From NCBI GenBank assembly GCA_026125795.1, contig JAHCKM010000003.1:186001-250000 (forward strand): a DNA stretch of 64,000 bases. Direction: 5' to 3'. The notes beneath the pieces are model-generated. The model ran no database searches, was not told the origin of the DNA, and saw nothing but the letters and a program-made list of their open reading frames with translations. Position 1 is the stretch's first letter. Each line of letters opens with the position of its first letter. Source of the DNA: Burkholderiaceae bacterium. GTDB lineage: Bacteria; Pseudomonadota; Gammaproteobacteria; Burkholderiales; Burkholderiaceae_C. The position numbers and the translations under genes were made by a program. Below, one piece after another: positions 27,081-35,975 of the stretch.

Positions 27081-27872
27081 ATGACCAACCTCACCGACGC
27101 CCTGCACATCCCGGACACCCAGAGTGCGCGCGACAACCGCCACCTGGTGATCCAGCGGGTGGGCGTGAAGGACGTTCGTTATCCGCTGACGCTGATGGTG
27201 GCCGGCGTCGCGCAGGCCACCGCGGCGCTGTGGGACCTCGACGTCGCGCTGCCGGCCGAGGCCAAGGGCACGCACATGTCGCGCTTCGTGGCCTGGCTCG
27301 ACGCCCTCGAGGCGCCGATCGATGCCGCGTCGATGCCCTTGCACCTGCAGCGCATGCTGCAGTTGTTGGGCGCGCAAGAAGGCCGCGTCGAGGCGCGCTT
27401 TTCCTTCTTCTTGCGCAAGCGCGCGCCGGTCTCCGGCGTGCAGAGCCTACTGGACTACCAGGGACGCTGGATCGCCGAAACGCGCGATGGGAAGACCAGC
27501 GTGTGGAGCGAGGTGGGCGTGCCGGTGAAGAGCCTGTGCCCGTGCTCCAAGGAGATCTCCGACTACGGCGCGCACAACCAGCGCTCGCTGGTGACGATCC
27601 GCCTGGAGCAGTTGCAGCCGATCGAGTGGCACGAGCAGGTGCGTTTCGCCGAGGACGCCGCGTCGAGCGAGATCTGGCCGCTGCTCAAGCGGCCCGACGA
27701 GAAGTGGATCACCGAGCGCGCCTACGAGAACCCGAAGTTCGTCGAGGACCTGGTGCGCGACGTGGCGCTGCGCCTGAACGCGGACAAGCGGGTGGGGCGC
27801 TATTGCGTCGACGTGGAGAACTTCGAGTCGATACACAATCACAGCGCCTATGCGCGCATTGAGCGCGCATAA
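27081..27872 (+). CDS. folE2: GTP cyclohydrolase I type IB (FolE2)
   Basis: The protein has 263 residues. MTNLTDALHIPDTQS and the metal/catalytic stretch SLCPCSKEISDYGAHNQRS are diagnostic for FolE2, the zinc-independent form of GTP cyclohydrolase I used in folate and tetrahydropterin synthesis. C-terminal VENFESIHNHSAYA is also conserved. The start at 27081 is preceded by 174 bp containing two hairpins after dxs, so it likely has its own promoter. Confidence 0.95.
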   Translation: MTNLTDALHIPDTQSARDNRHLVIQRVGVKDVRYPLTLMVAGVAQATAALWDLDVALPAEAKGTHMSRFVAWLDALEAPIDAASMPLHLQRMLQLLGAQEGRVEARFSFFLRKRAPVSGVQSLLDYQGRWIAETRDGKTSVWSEVGVPVKSLCPCSKEISDYGAHNQRSLVTIRLEQLQPIEWHEQVRFAEDAASSEIWPLLKRPDEKWITERAYENPKFVEDLVRDVALRLNADKRVGRYCVDVENFESIHNHSAYARIERA

Positions 27873-27944
27873 GGCCCGCGCGACGCGCGGCGGACGCTAC
27901 GCGTCCGGCTGCGCTTGCGGCGACGGCTCATTTGCCGGAGGCAA

Positions 27945-29225
27945 GTGAGTGTCGCCACAATCACCGCGCACAGCCGAACTGATGTGACCCGCTCGATCTC
28001 GCCCAGCGCGGCGGCGATCCACGATCCGGTGGCGATGCGCCACGCCGGGCGCGAGTTGCTGTCGCTGGCCTTCATCGATGCGCGCAACCGCACGTTGCGC
28101 TGGCTGAGCGCGTTTGCCGGCGCCGGCATGGCCGACGTGCGCGCCGAGTTCGATCCGCCGCTGTGGCTGGTGGGCCATGTGGCCTGGTTCCAGGAGCGCG
28201 CCATCGCGCGCAACGTGCAGCGCGGGCGCGGTGCGCGCGGCACGCGGGCGGCGCCGCTGGCGTCGATCGAGCCGCGCGCCGATGCTTGGTTCGATCCGTC
28301 GGTCACCAGCCGCGAGCAGCGCTGGCGCGAGACCGACGTGTCGGACACGCACCTGCGCGACTACCTGGCGGCCACGCTCGAGACCACGCTGGAGCTGCTG
28401 GACAAGGCCGACGAGACCGATGACGGCCTGCACCTGTTCCGGCTGGCCCTGAGTTGTGAAGATCGCGTGGCCGAGATGCTCGCGGTGCTCGCCCAGGCTG
28501 CGGGCGTGGCCAACGCCGCAATCAAGGAGCTGTGGCCGATCTGGCCCTCGCGCGTGCGGCGCGAGCCGCTGTGGTTTGGCGCGCAGACCTGGGCGCTGGG
28601 CTCCGCGCCGGGTGGCTTCGTGCCCGACAACGAGCGCTGGGCGCACGACGAGCCGGTGCCGGAGTTCGAGATCGATGCCCAGCCGGTGCAATGGGCGCAG
28701 TTCGCCGAGTTCGCCGAAGACGGTGGCTACGACGAGCGCGAGTGGTGGGGCGAGGCCGGCTGGGCCTGGGTCGAGCGCAACGAGCGGCGCGCGCCGCGCT
28801 TCGTGGAGCAACTCGGCCGTGCGGTGTTGGCGCAGCGCGCCGGCCAGGTGCAACGGGTGGCGGCTGCCCAGGCCGTGGCTCATGTCAGCTGGTACGAGGC
28901 CGACGCCTGGTGCCGTTGGGCCAAACGCCGGCTGCCCACTGAAGTGGAGTGGGAAATCGCGGCCAGCGGCGGCGCCTCGCGCGGCCTGGTGTGGGGCGAC
29001 GTGCACGAGTGGGTGGCCGGCCGCGCGCGGCGCTGGCACGACGAAGCCCCGGCCACCTCGGTGCCGTCGGTGTGCGACGTGCCGCAGGCCTTGTGGGCCT
29101 CGCATCGTGTGATGCGAGGCGCGTCGGTGCTCACCGTGCCGCGCCTGAAGCACCCGAAGGCGCGGCTGTTCGCCGGCCCGGAGCACGATGCCGCCTTCGT
29201 CGGCTTTCGCAGCTGTGCCATATGA
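27945..29225 (+). CDS. EgtB/SenA-like DinB + FGE-sulfatase domain protein
   Basis: The protein has about 426 residues. The N-terminal DinB-like domain contains GHVAWFQERAIARN (His78), the first iron ligand of EgtB-type sulfoxide synthases. The C-terminal formylglycine-enzyme-like domain has WYEADAWCRWAKRRLPTEVEWEIAAS, GDVHEWVAG, VMRGAS and AFVGFRSCA. The second iron motif, normally HEDxH in this family, reads CEDRV (Cys171, Val175), so two His ligands appear to be missing. Relatives make ergothioneine or, for SenA, selenoneine, but no egtD, senB or senC is adjacent. The start GTG at 27945 follows GGAGG by three bases; a TTG at 27915 is the alternative. Catalytic function is doubtful. Confidence 0.75.
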   Translation: MSVATITAHSRTDVTRSISPSAAAIHDPVAMRHAGRELLSLAFIDARNRTLRWLSAFAGAGMADVRAEFDPPLWLVGHVAWFQERAIARNVQRGRGARGTRAAPLASIEPRADAWFDPSVTSREQRWRETDVSDTHLRDYLAATLETTLELLDKADETDDGLHLFRLALSCEDRVAEMLAVLAQAAGVANAAIKELWPIWPSRVRREPLWFGAQTWALGSAPGGFVPDNERWAHDEPVPEFEIDAQPVQWAQFAEFAEDGGYDEREWWGEAGWAWVERNERRAPRFVEQLGRAVLAQRAGQVQRVAAAQAVAHVSWYEADAWCRWAKRRLPTEVEWEIAASGGASRGLVWGDVHEWVAGRARRWHDEAPATSVPSVCDVPQALWASHRVMRGASVLTVPRLKHPKARLFAGPEHDAAFVGFRSCAI

Positions 29226-29338
29226 GAACGCAGCGACGCGGCTTCTCATGATTTTCGTTAGGTAGTAGCGACAGCTTGGCGCGAGCGTTGCGCGCCGGTC
29301 TGATGGCGCCCGCCGTCAACCGCTTGTGTCCTGCACCG

Positions 29339-31480
29339 ATGCCACCGCGCCAACGCCTCACCCCGATTGCACGCTGCGCCGCCCTGAGCTTGTGCTCGAC
29401 GATCGTGTCGCTGGCGGCGGCCCAGACCGAAGGCAGCGACAGCAGCCAGACCGTCGTCGTCACCGGTTCGCTGCGCGCACAACGTGTGCTCGATGCACCT
29501 CACGCGATCGGACTGATCGACGCGCAGACGCTGCGCCAGTCCGGGCCGATGGTCAACCTGTCGGAAGCGCTGCTGCGCGTGCCGGGCCTGACGGTGTCGA
29601 ACCGCAACAACTATGCGCAGGACCTGCAGATCAGCTCGCGCGGCTTCGGCGCGCGTGCCGGCTTCGGCGTACGCGGTCTGCGTCTGTACACCGACGGCAT
29701 TCCGGCCACGATGCCAGACGGCCAGGGGCAGGTGGCGCATTTCGATCTCGCGGGGGCGTCGCGCATCGAGGTGCTGCGCGGCCCGTTCTCCGTGCTGTAC
29801 GGCAACAGCTCGGGCGGCGTGATCGCGTTGTTCGGCGCGCCGGCGCGCACGCGCGAAGCCGAAGCCGCGCTCGATGCAGGCAGCTTCGGGCTGCGGCAGC
29901 AGCGCGTGTCGCTGGCAGTGCCGATGGACGGCGGCGCCGATCTGCGAATCAGCGGCTCGCGCTTCGAGATCGATGGTTTTCGCCCGCAGAGCGCGGCCGA
30001 GCGCAAGCTCGGCAACGCTCGCTTCGGCTGGCGAGGCAGCTCCGACACGGTGACGTTCCTGCTGTCCGATCATGCGCAGAAAGCGCAGGACCCGCTCGGC
30101 CTGACGCGCGAGCAGTTCGAGGCCGACGCCGAGTCGACCACGCCACAAGCCACGCAGTTCAACACGCGCAAGACGATCCGCCAGACGCAAGGCGGCATCC
30201 ACTGGTCGCATCGTTTCGCCGAGGGCTCTCGGCTCGTCGAGACCACGCTGATGGGCTACCAGGGCTCGCGCGGCGTCACGCAGTGGCTGGCGATCGCGCC
30301 GGGCACGCAGGGCAATCCGCGCCACGGCGGCGGCGTGATCGACTTCGATCGCGAGTACAGCGGCGCCGACGCGCGGGCGCTGTTGCGGCTCGGATCCACC
30401 GACGTCGTGCTCGGCGTCAGCCAGGAACGCCAGGTCGACGACCGCCGGGGCTTCGAGAACTTCACCGGCACGGCACCCAACCAGACGCTCGGCGTCGTCG
30501 GCGCGCTGCGGCGCGACGAGAACAACCGCGCCATCACCCGCGACGCGTACCTGCAGGTCGAGCAACCGTTGACCGGCACGGTGGCATTGATCGGCGGCGT
30601 GCGCTCGGGGCGCGTCAAGGTCGACGTGTCGGACAACTTCCTGAGCAACGGCGACGACTCGGGCGCGCTGAAGTTCAGCTACACCAATCCGGTGCTCGGC
30701 GTGCGCTGGCGCGCCGCCGACAACTGGACGCTGCATGCCAGCGCGGCACGCGGTTTCGAGTCGCCCACGCTCGGCGAGCTGGCGTACCGGCCCGACGGCA
30801 CGTCGGGCTTCAACACGGCGCTCAAGGGCCAGACCAGCCGCCAGGTCGAGCTCGGCAGCAAGTGGCGCGGCGATCGCCTGCAGGTCGATGCCGCGCTGTT
30901 CGCGATCGACACAGACAACGAGATCGGCGTGGCCACCAATGCCGGCGGCCGCTCGTCGTTCCAGAACGTCGGGCGCACCCGGCGCTACGGCATCGAGGGC
31001 GCGGCCGCCTACCGCCTGTCGGCGTCATGGCGCGCCGCGGCCAACCTCACGCTGCTGCACGCCGAGTACCGCGACGACTTCCTGATCTGCAGCGGCATCC
31101 CGTGCACCGCGCCGAACACACCGGTGCCGGCGGGCAACACCATCGCCGGCACGCAACGCGTGATCGGCATGGCCGAGGTCGGCTGGCGCCCCGGCATCGT
31201 GCCGGGCGAGCTGGCGCTCGAGGTGCGCGGCCAGGGGTCGACGCCGGTCAACGATTCGAACACCGACGCCGCCGGCGGCTTCGCGCTGATCAACCTGCGC
31301 TGGAGCGCCGACTGGGCGGTCACCGACAGCGGCACGCTGCAGACGCTGCTGCGCGTGGACAACGTGGCGGATCGCCATGTCGCCGGCAGCGTGATCGTCA
31401 ACGATGCCAACGGCCGTTTTTTCGAGCCGGCGGCGCCGCGCAGCGTGCTGCTGTCGCTGCGCTGGCTGCAGCGCTTTTGA
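29339..31480 (+). CDS. TonB-dependent outer-membrane receptor
   Basis: The protein has about 713 residues. A signal peptide (ARCAALSLCSTIVSLAAAQ) is followed by a TonB box-like QTVVVTGS, the plug domain (NLSEALLRVPGLTVSNRN ... SRGFGARAGFGVRGLRLYTDGIP ... IEVLRGPFSVLYGNSSGGVI) and a 22-strand barrel region ending in a terminal aromatic (LRWLQRF). The ligand is unknown. It converges on the next receptor gene with no base between the two stop codons (TGATCA, 31478-31483). The start is chosen for the best signal peptide; an ATG at 29303 is in frame. Confidence 0.9.
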   Translation: MPPRQRLTPIARCAALSLCSTIVSLAAAQTEGSDSSQTVVVTGSLRAQRVLDAPHAIGLIDAQTLRQSGPMVNLSEALLRVPGLTVSNRNNYAQDLQISSRGFGARAGFGVRGLRLYTDGIPATMPDGQGQVAHFDLAGASRIEVLRGPFSVLYGNSSGGVIALFGAPARTREAEAALDAGSFGLRQQRVSLAVPMDGGADLRISGSRFEIDGFRPQSAAERKLGNARFGWRGSSDTVTFLLSDHAQKAQDPLGLTREQFEADAESTTPQATQFNTRKTIRQTQGGIHWSHRFAEGSRLVETTLMGYQGSRGVTQWLAIAPGTQGNPRHGGGVIDFDREYSGADARALLRLGSTDVVLGVSQERQVDDRRGFENFTGTAPNQTLGVVGALRRDENNRAITRDAYLQVEQPLTGTVALIGGVRSGRVKVDVSDNFLSNGDDSGALKFSYTNPVLGVRWRAADNWTLHASAARGFESPTLGELAYRPDGTSGFNTALKGQTSRQVELGSKWRGDRLQVDAALFAIDTDNEIGVATNAGGRSSFQNVGRTRRYGIEGAAAYRLSASWRAAANLTLLHAEYRDDFLICSGIPCTAPNTPVPAGNTIAGTQRVIGMAEVGWRPGIVPGELALEVRGQGSTPVNDSNTDAAGGFALINLRWSADWAVTDSGTLQTLLRVDNVADRHVAGSVIVNDANGRFFEPAAPRSVLLSLRWLQRF

Positions 31481-33730
31481 TCAGAACGACAGCCGGAGCC
31501 CGATGAAAAGACTGCGCGGGGCGCCGGGCGCCACGAACAGCGCGTCGGCTTCGTCGCCGGTGTAGTTGCCTTGTGCGTCGAACACGGTCTCGGCGATCGC
31601 GCCATAGGTTGCATACCGCTTGTCGAACACGTTGCCGACACGCGCGATCAGCTCCAGGCTGCTGCTCGGGCGCCAGCTCATGCGCAGGTGCATCACGTCG
31701 TAGCCGGGCAAGCTCAGGTCGATGCGCTCGCCGCCGTCCTCGGCCAGGCCGTCCTCGTTGCCCTGCACCACGCGGCTGCCGTAGCGCTGCCAGTCGGCAC
31801 CGACCGACCACGCCGGCGTGATCTGCCAATCGGCGCCGAGCTTCAGCATGTGCCTGGGCAGGCCCGCCATGCGCGTGCCGCGCGTGACCCCGACGTTGCG
31901 CTCGCCGATGCGCAGCGTGCCGTCGGCCTCGTAAGTGGCGCGCAGCGTGCCGGCGGTGGCGTCGAGCGTCAGCGCGCCGAAGCCGGCCTGCCATGCCAGG
32001 TCGATGCCCTGGTGGCGCGTGCGCGGAAAGTTCTGGAAGTAGCCCAACTGCCCGGTCGTGCTGACGCTGCCGAACACGATGTCGTTGCGGTTGTCGGTGC
32101 GGTAGGCCGTCAGCTCGACGCGTTGGCCGGCCGCGGGGCGCCAGCGCGCGCCGGCCTCGATGCTGTTGGAGCGCACCTGCTCGAGGAACGGATCGGACTG
32201 CAGCCCCGCGGGCAGCCGGCACGGTTCGTCAGAGTCGGCGCAGCCGAGCTCAATCGCGGTGGGCACGCGCGTGTTGCGCGCGATGTTGGCGAACACGCTC
32301 CAGGCGTCGCCAATGCCCTGGGTCACGCCGATCGCCGGGTTGACGCTGGTGTAGTGAAAGGTCTCGCGCGGCTGCTCTTCCAGCTCTCCCGTGTCGTCGT
32401 CCACGCGGGTGAGCTGGTTGCTGACGCGCGAGCGGTTCACTCGCACGGTGCCCGTCACGTGCGTGCGAGACGCCACCCGCCAGGTGTCGGTGGCGTACAG
32501 GCCCAGCGTGACGGTGCGTCCTTGCACCGCGGCGCTGAGCTCGGCCTCCTCGCCTTCTTCGGCCACCGTGCCGCGCGAGGCGTCGAACACGGCTTCCTGC
32601 TCCGATTGGCGAAAGCGCACGCGGCTGGCGTCGACCGACGCACCCACCTGCCATTGATGGTCGCCGCTGCGCCGCGCCAGGCTGACGGCTGCGCCATATG
32701 CGGTCTGCCGCGTCGTGGTGGTGTTGAACGACGCGATTTCGCCAGCCTCATCGGCCACATCGCCGTTGGCCGTGGTGCGTTTCGTGCCGCGCACGTAGGC
32801 CAGCCCCTGCAGCCGCGCGTCGGTGTCGAGCTGGTGGCTCCAGTTGAAGGCCGCCTGGCCCAGCGTGTTGCGCGTGCGGTCTGGGTGGGTGAACACCGCT
32901 TCGTGGCGCGACTCCAGCAGGTCCGGCATGCGGTTGCCGTCTTCGTCGAAGGTGAACGTCGGCACCAGGCCGTTACCGGTCAGCTCGCTGCGCCCGGCCA
33001 GCAGCGAAACGTCCCATTCCGTGACACCGTCGCTGCGGCCGATCCTGGCCAGCACGTGCTGCAGGTCACCCGGCGAATGGTCGCGCCAGCCGCGCTCGTC
33101 AAACGTGCCGGCGGCCACGTACTGGTGCCAGCCGCTGGCGGCATCGCTGTGGCCGTAGCTCACATCGGCGCGCTTGCGCGCGAAGCTGCCGAAGCCGACC
33201 TCGGCGCGCAGACCCGGTGCGCTGCGGCCGTTGGCGGTGGTCAGCGCGATCGCGCCGCCCAGCGTGTTGAGGCCGAACGCCGGATTGGCGCCCGGCACCA
33301 CGCTGATCGACTGCAGCGAGAACTCCGGCAGCAAATCCCACTGCACGACGTCGCCAAACGGCTCGTTGATGCGCACGCCGTCGAGGTACACCGACAAGCC
33401 CTGCGATGCACCGAGCAGGCCCGACGCGCGATAGCCGCGGTAGGTGAGGTCGGACTGGAACGGGCTGCCCTGGATGTCGTTGACTTGCATGCCGGGCAGG
33501 CGGCGCGCCAGCAGGTCGGTGGTGGGCCCGCCCTGGGCACGATCGATGGCTCCACGACGCAACACCTGGCTGCTGTAAGGCAGCAGGTCGCGCTCGACGC
33601 CGAGGCCGGTGAGCGGCGACGTGCCGATCACCTCCACTTGTTGCGGGTCGTTCTGCGCCGCGGCTCCTGCCACCGCCACCAGCCAGGCCGCCGCAGCCGC
33701 ACAGCGCGAGCGTTTGGGGTGACTCCTCAT
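31481..33730 (-). CDS. TonB-dependent outer-membrane receptor
   Basis: The 749-residue receptor has signal peptide RCAAAAAWLVAVAGAAAQ, a plug domain (TTDLLARRLPGMQVNDIQGSPF ... LSVYLDGVRINEPFGDVVQWDLLP ... NTLGGAIAL) and a long barrel ending LFIGLRLSF. GGAGG seven bases before the ATG at 33730 supports the start. It is divergent from the two-component pair beginning at 33841, and the shared 110-bp region suggests the pair regulates it. Because a PQQ alcohol dehydrogenase locus lies beyond, uptake of a rare-earth or other metal chelate is one possibility, but nothing in the receptor proves it. Confidence 0.9.
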   Translation of the reverse strand: MRSHPKRSRCAAAAAWLVAVAGAAAQNDPQQVEVIGTSPLTGLGVERDLLPYSSQVLRRGAIDRAQGGPTTDLLARRLPGMQVNDIQGSPFQSDLTYRGYRASGLLGASQGLSVYLDGVRINEPFGDVVQWDLLPEFSLQSISVVPGANPAFGLNTLGGAIALTTANGRSAPGLRAEVGFGSFARKRADVSYGHSDAASGWHQYVAAGTFDERGWRDHSPGDLQHVLARIGRSDGVTEWDVSLLAGRSELTGNGLVPTFTFDEDGNRMPDLLESRHEAVFTHPDRTRNTLGQAAFNWSHQLDTDARLQGLAYVRGTKRTTANGDVADEAGEIASFNTTTTRQTAYGAAVSLARRSGDHQWQVGASVDASRVRFRQSEQEAVFDASRGTVAEEGEEAELSAAVQGRTVTLGLYATDTWRVASRTHVTGTVRVNRSRVSNQLTRVDDDTGELEEQPRETFHYTSVNPAIGVTQGIGDAWSVFANIARNTRVPTAIELGCADSDEPCRLPAGLQSDPFLEQVRSNSIEAGARWRPAAGQRVELTAYRTDNRNDIVFGSVSTTGQLGYFQNFPRTRHQGIDLAWQAGFGALTLDATAGTLRATYEADGTLRIGERNVGVTRGTRMAGLPRHMLKLGADWQITPAWSVGADWQRYGSRVVQGNEDGLAEDGGERIDLSLPGYDVMHLRMSWRPSSSLELIARVGNVFDKRYATYGAIAETVFDAQGNYTGDEADALFVAPGAPRSLFIGLRLSF

Positions 33731-33807
33731 TCGATAACCTCCGCCTTCTCGAACAATGTGAGTCTTGCTGTGCAGCCAGGCGCTGTCTGCCTGGGACTGT
33801 CGCGCAT

Positions 33808-33820
33808 GGGAAATCCTCCC
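33808..33820. promoter_or_regulatory. GGGA-N5-TCCC dyad before the two-component pair
   Basis: GGGAAATCCTCCC lies 20 bp before the histidine kinase ATG, in the region shared with the divergent TonB receptor. A near-identical GGGAGATCCTCCC is at 40726-40738 and GGGATTCTCCC at 40899-40909, both in the PQQ-locus divergent region. Shared sites for the encoded response regulator are possible. Confidence 0.3.
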
Positions 33821-33840
33821 GACCGTACCTGCGAGCTCCG

Positions 33841-35301
33841 ATGAAACCCGCACCGACCACCGCGATGGACCTGCCGCGCCTGGTGATGCGGCGTGCGGTG
33901 TGGGTCGCATTGGCCGCCTGGTTGTGCGTGCTGGTGCTGGGATTGAATCGTGCGGGACACGACATGAAGCAAGAGGCTGCGGCGGCCGACACGCTGGCGC
34001 GACTCGGCCGGCTGCTGACGCTTGCCTCGCACGAGCCCGACGACGCACGCGTGCTGGCCGAGATGCGGCAGCTGCTGCAGGCGGCGCCGTTGCGTCACCT
34101 GACCTTGCAGGTGCGCGGCGACCGCGCCGCACTGCTGATCGGGCCCGATCCCGATGCGGCGCTGACGCCGCCGCTGTCATGGCTGCTGCAGTGGCACCGC
34201 GCGTGGGTGCCGGCACCCGATGCCGTGCCCGTGCGCTGGTCGGTGCCGCGCGACGGAGGCCGCGCCTGGATCGTGGAGCTGACGCCGTCGTACGAAAGCG
34301 AACGAATCGAGGCGCTCGAGAACCTCGCGCAGTTGCTGCTGTTGGCCGCCGCCGGCAGCGTGGCGCTGCTGCTGGCGATGGGCTGGAACGTGCGCCGCGC
34401 GTTCCGGCCGATGCGTGGGCTGCTGCAGGCGATCGGCCGCATGCGCGGTGGCGACGTCGCTGCGATGCGGCGCCTGCCGGCGATGCCGATCGCCGAGCTG
34501 CAGTCCATCGGTGCTGCGCTCGGCGAGCTCGGCGTGGCCCTCGAGGCCGCCGAGCAGCAGCGCCGTGCCTTGAGCCGTCAGGTGCTCACGCTGCAGGAGG
34601 AGGAGAGACAGCGCATCGCACGCGACCTGCATGACGAGTTCGGCCAGCGCCTGACGGCGCTGCGCGCCAATGCCGCGTGGCTCGTGCGCCAGGTCGCATC
34701 CGACCCGAAGGCGGCGCAGGTGGTGCTGGAGATGTCAACACAGTGCGCCAGGCTGCAAGCCGAGATCCGCGCGCTGCTCGAGCGGCTGCAACCGGCCGTG
34801 CTCGATGCCGCATCGCCGGCAACGCTGCTGAGGCTGCAGCGCCTGCTCGAGCAACTGGTGCAGGCCTGGAACGCCACGCCCGCTGCAGGCGTGCGTTTCA
34901 CGCTCGAGTTGTGTGCCGTCGACGCGCACGGCACGCCCGCGCCTTGGCCCGATGCGGCGCAGGCCGACGCTGCGGCGCTGCCGCCGGCGCTGGTGCTGGC
35001 GCTGTACCGCATCAGCCAGGAGGCACTGACCAACGTGGCGCGCCACGCCCATGCCCGCAGCGCGAGCCTGCGGCTCACACTGTCGCAACGGGCTGACGAG
35101 CCGGTGCTGCAATGGCAGGTGAGCGACGACGGCGCCGGACTCGGCTCGCTGCAGGTGGCGCTGCAGCGCGGCAACGGACTGGCCGGTATCCGCCAGCGCG
35201 TGTGGGCGTTCGGCGGCGATCTGGCGTGCCAGGACGCGGCGCGCGGCCTGCGGCTCAGCGCGAGTTTTGCGATACCGCGGGCGCAGGGTGCGCTGGCATG
35301 A
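33841..35301 (+). CDS. Membrane histidine kinase, NarX/DegS-like (HisKA_3)
   Basis: The 486-residue sensor kinase has a first transmembrane helix at about 18-36, a short periplasmic domain (about 40-160), a second helix at about 165-182 and a HAMP segment. The dimerisation/phosphorylation motif EEERQRIARDLHDEFGQRL places the phosphoacceptor at His264. The HATPase part has SQEALTNVARHAHA and SDDGAGL ... GNGLAGIRQRV. The stop overlaps the regulator gene ATG (35298). The signal is unknown. Confidence 0.93.
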   Translation: MKPAPTTAMDLPRLVMRRAVWVALAAWLCVLVLGLNRAGHDMKQEAAAADTLARLGRLLTLASHEPDDARVLAEMRQLLQAAPLRHLTLQVRGDRAALLIGPDPDAALTPPLSWLLQWHRAWVPAPDAVPVRWSVPRDGGRAWIVELTPSYESERIEALENLAQLLLLAAAGSVALLLAMGWNVRRAFRPMRGLLQAIGRMRGGDVAAMRRLPAMPIAELQSIGAALGELGVALEAAEQQRRALSRQVLTLQEEERQRIARDLHDEFGQRLTALRANAAWLVRQVASDPKAAQVVLEMSTQCARLQAEIRALLERLQPAVLDAASPATLLRLQRLLEQLVQAWNATPAAGVRFTLELCAVDAHGTPAPWPDAAQADAAALPPALVLALYRISQEALTNVARHAHARSASLRLTLSQRADEPVLQWQVSDDGAGLGSLQVALQRGNGLAGIRQRVWAFGGDLACQDAARGLRLSASFAIPRAQGALA

Positions 35302-35966
35302 ATCCCCAGCGTACCTGGCCCGAAGGACGGTTCATGAGCCCACCGGTCCCGCTGCGTGTGGTGCTGGTCGACGACCACGCGGTCGTGCGCGAAGGCTATC
35401 GGCGCCTGCTCGAGCTTGACGGCAGCGTCGAGGTGATCGGCGAGCATGGCAGCGCCGATGCCGCGATCGATGCACTCGATCGCGGCGTTGCGCCCGACGT
35501 GATGGTGGTCGACCTGTCGATGCCCGGCCGCAGCGGCTTCGAGGTGTTGCGCCGCGCGGCTGTGCACACGCCGCAGGTGCCGGTGCTGGTGTTCACGATG
35601 CATGAAACGCCGGCCATGCTGGAGCAGGCACTGCGAGCCGGCGCGCACGGTTATGTCACCAAGAGCAGCGAGCCTCAGGTGCTGGTGCAGGCCGTGCGCC
35701 GTGTCGCCGCCGGCGAGCAGCGGGTCCTGTCACCCGACCTCGAGCACATGCACGCCGCCCCGCCGGCGCCGGCCCTGGCGCCGCGCGAGCTCGAGGTGCT
35801 CCAACTGCTGCTGCAAGGCAACACGGTCGACGAGATCAGCCGCCGTATGGAGCTGAGCCAGAAGACCGTGGCCAACTACCAGACCATGATCCGGCACAAG
35901 CTCGGCGCGAGCACCGGGATCGAGCTGCTGCGCGTCGCCCAGCGAAGGGGACTGGCGCCGTATTGA
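35298..35966 (+). CDS. NarL/LuxR-type response regulator
   Basis: The protein has 222 residues. The receiver domain has DDH near residue 25, phosphoacceptor Asp72 (VVDLSMPG) and Lys in YVTKSS. The C-terminal LuxR helix-turn-helix is LAPRELEVLQLLLQGNTVDEISRRMELSQKTVANYQTMIRHKLG. It is the partner of the kinase whose gene it overlaps by ATGA. An internal ATG at 35334 has a better ribosome binding site (GAAGGACGG), so two starts are possible. In Pseudomonas, related pairs control PQQ alcohol dehydrogenase genes, which fits the next locus. Confidence 0.93.
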   Translation: MNPQRTWPEGRFMSPPVPLRVVLVDDHAVVREGYRRLLELDGSVEVIGEHGSADAAIDALDRGVAPDVMVVDLSMPGRSGFEVLRRAAVHTPQVPVLVFTMHETPAMLEQALRAGAHGYVTKSSEPQVLVQAVRRVAAGEQRVLSPDLEHMHAAPPAPALAPRELEVLQLLLQGNTVDEISRRMELSQKTVANYQTMIRHKLGASTGIELLRVAQRRGLAPY

Positions 35967-35975
35967 GTTGAGTGC

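Noticed and set aside
23973-27377. An 1134-codon minus-strand frame across ispA and dxs
   Set aside because: It spans two well-identified genes on the other strand and encodes low-complexity Arg/His/Ala sequence.
29226-29338. Riboswitch upstream of the first TonB receptor
   Set aside because: The 113-bp gap is too short for a cobalamin riboswitch and shows no conserved box.
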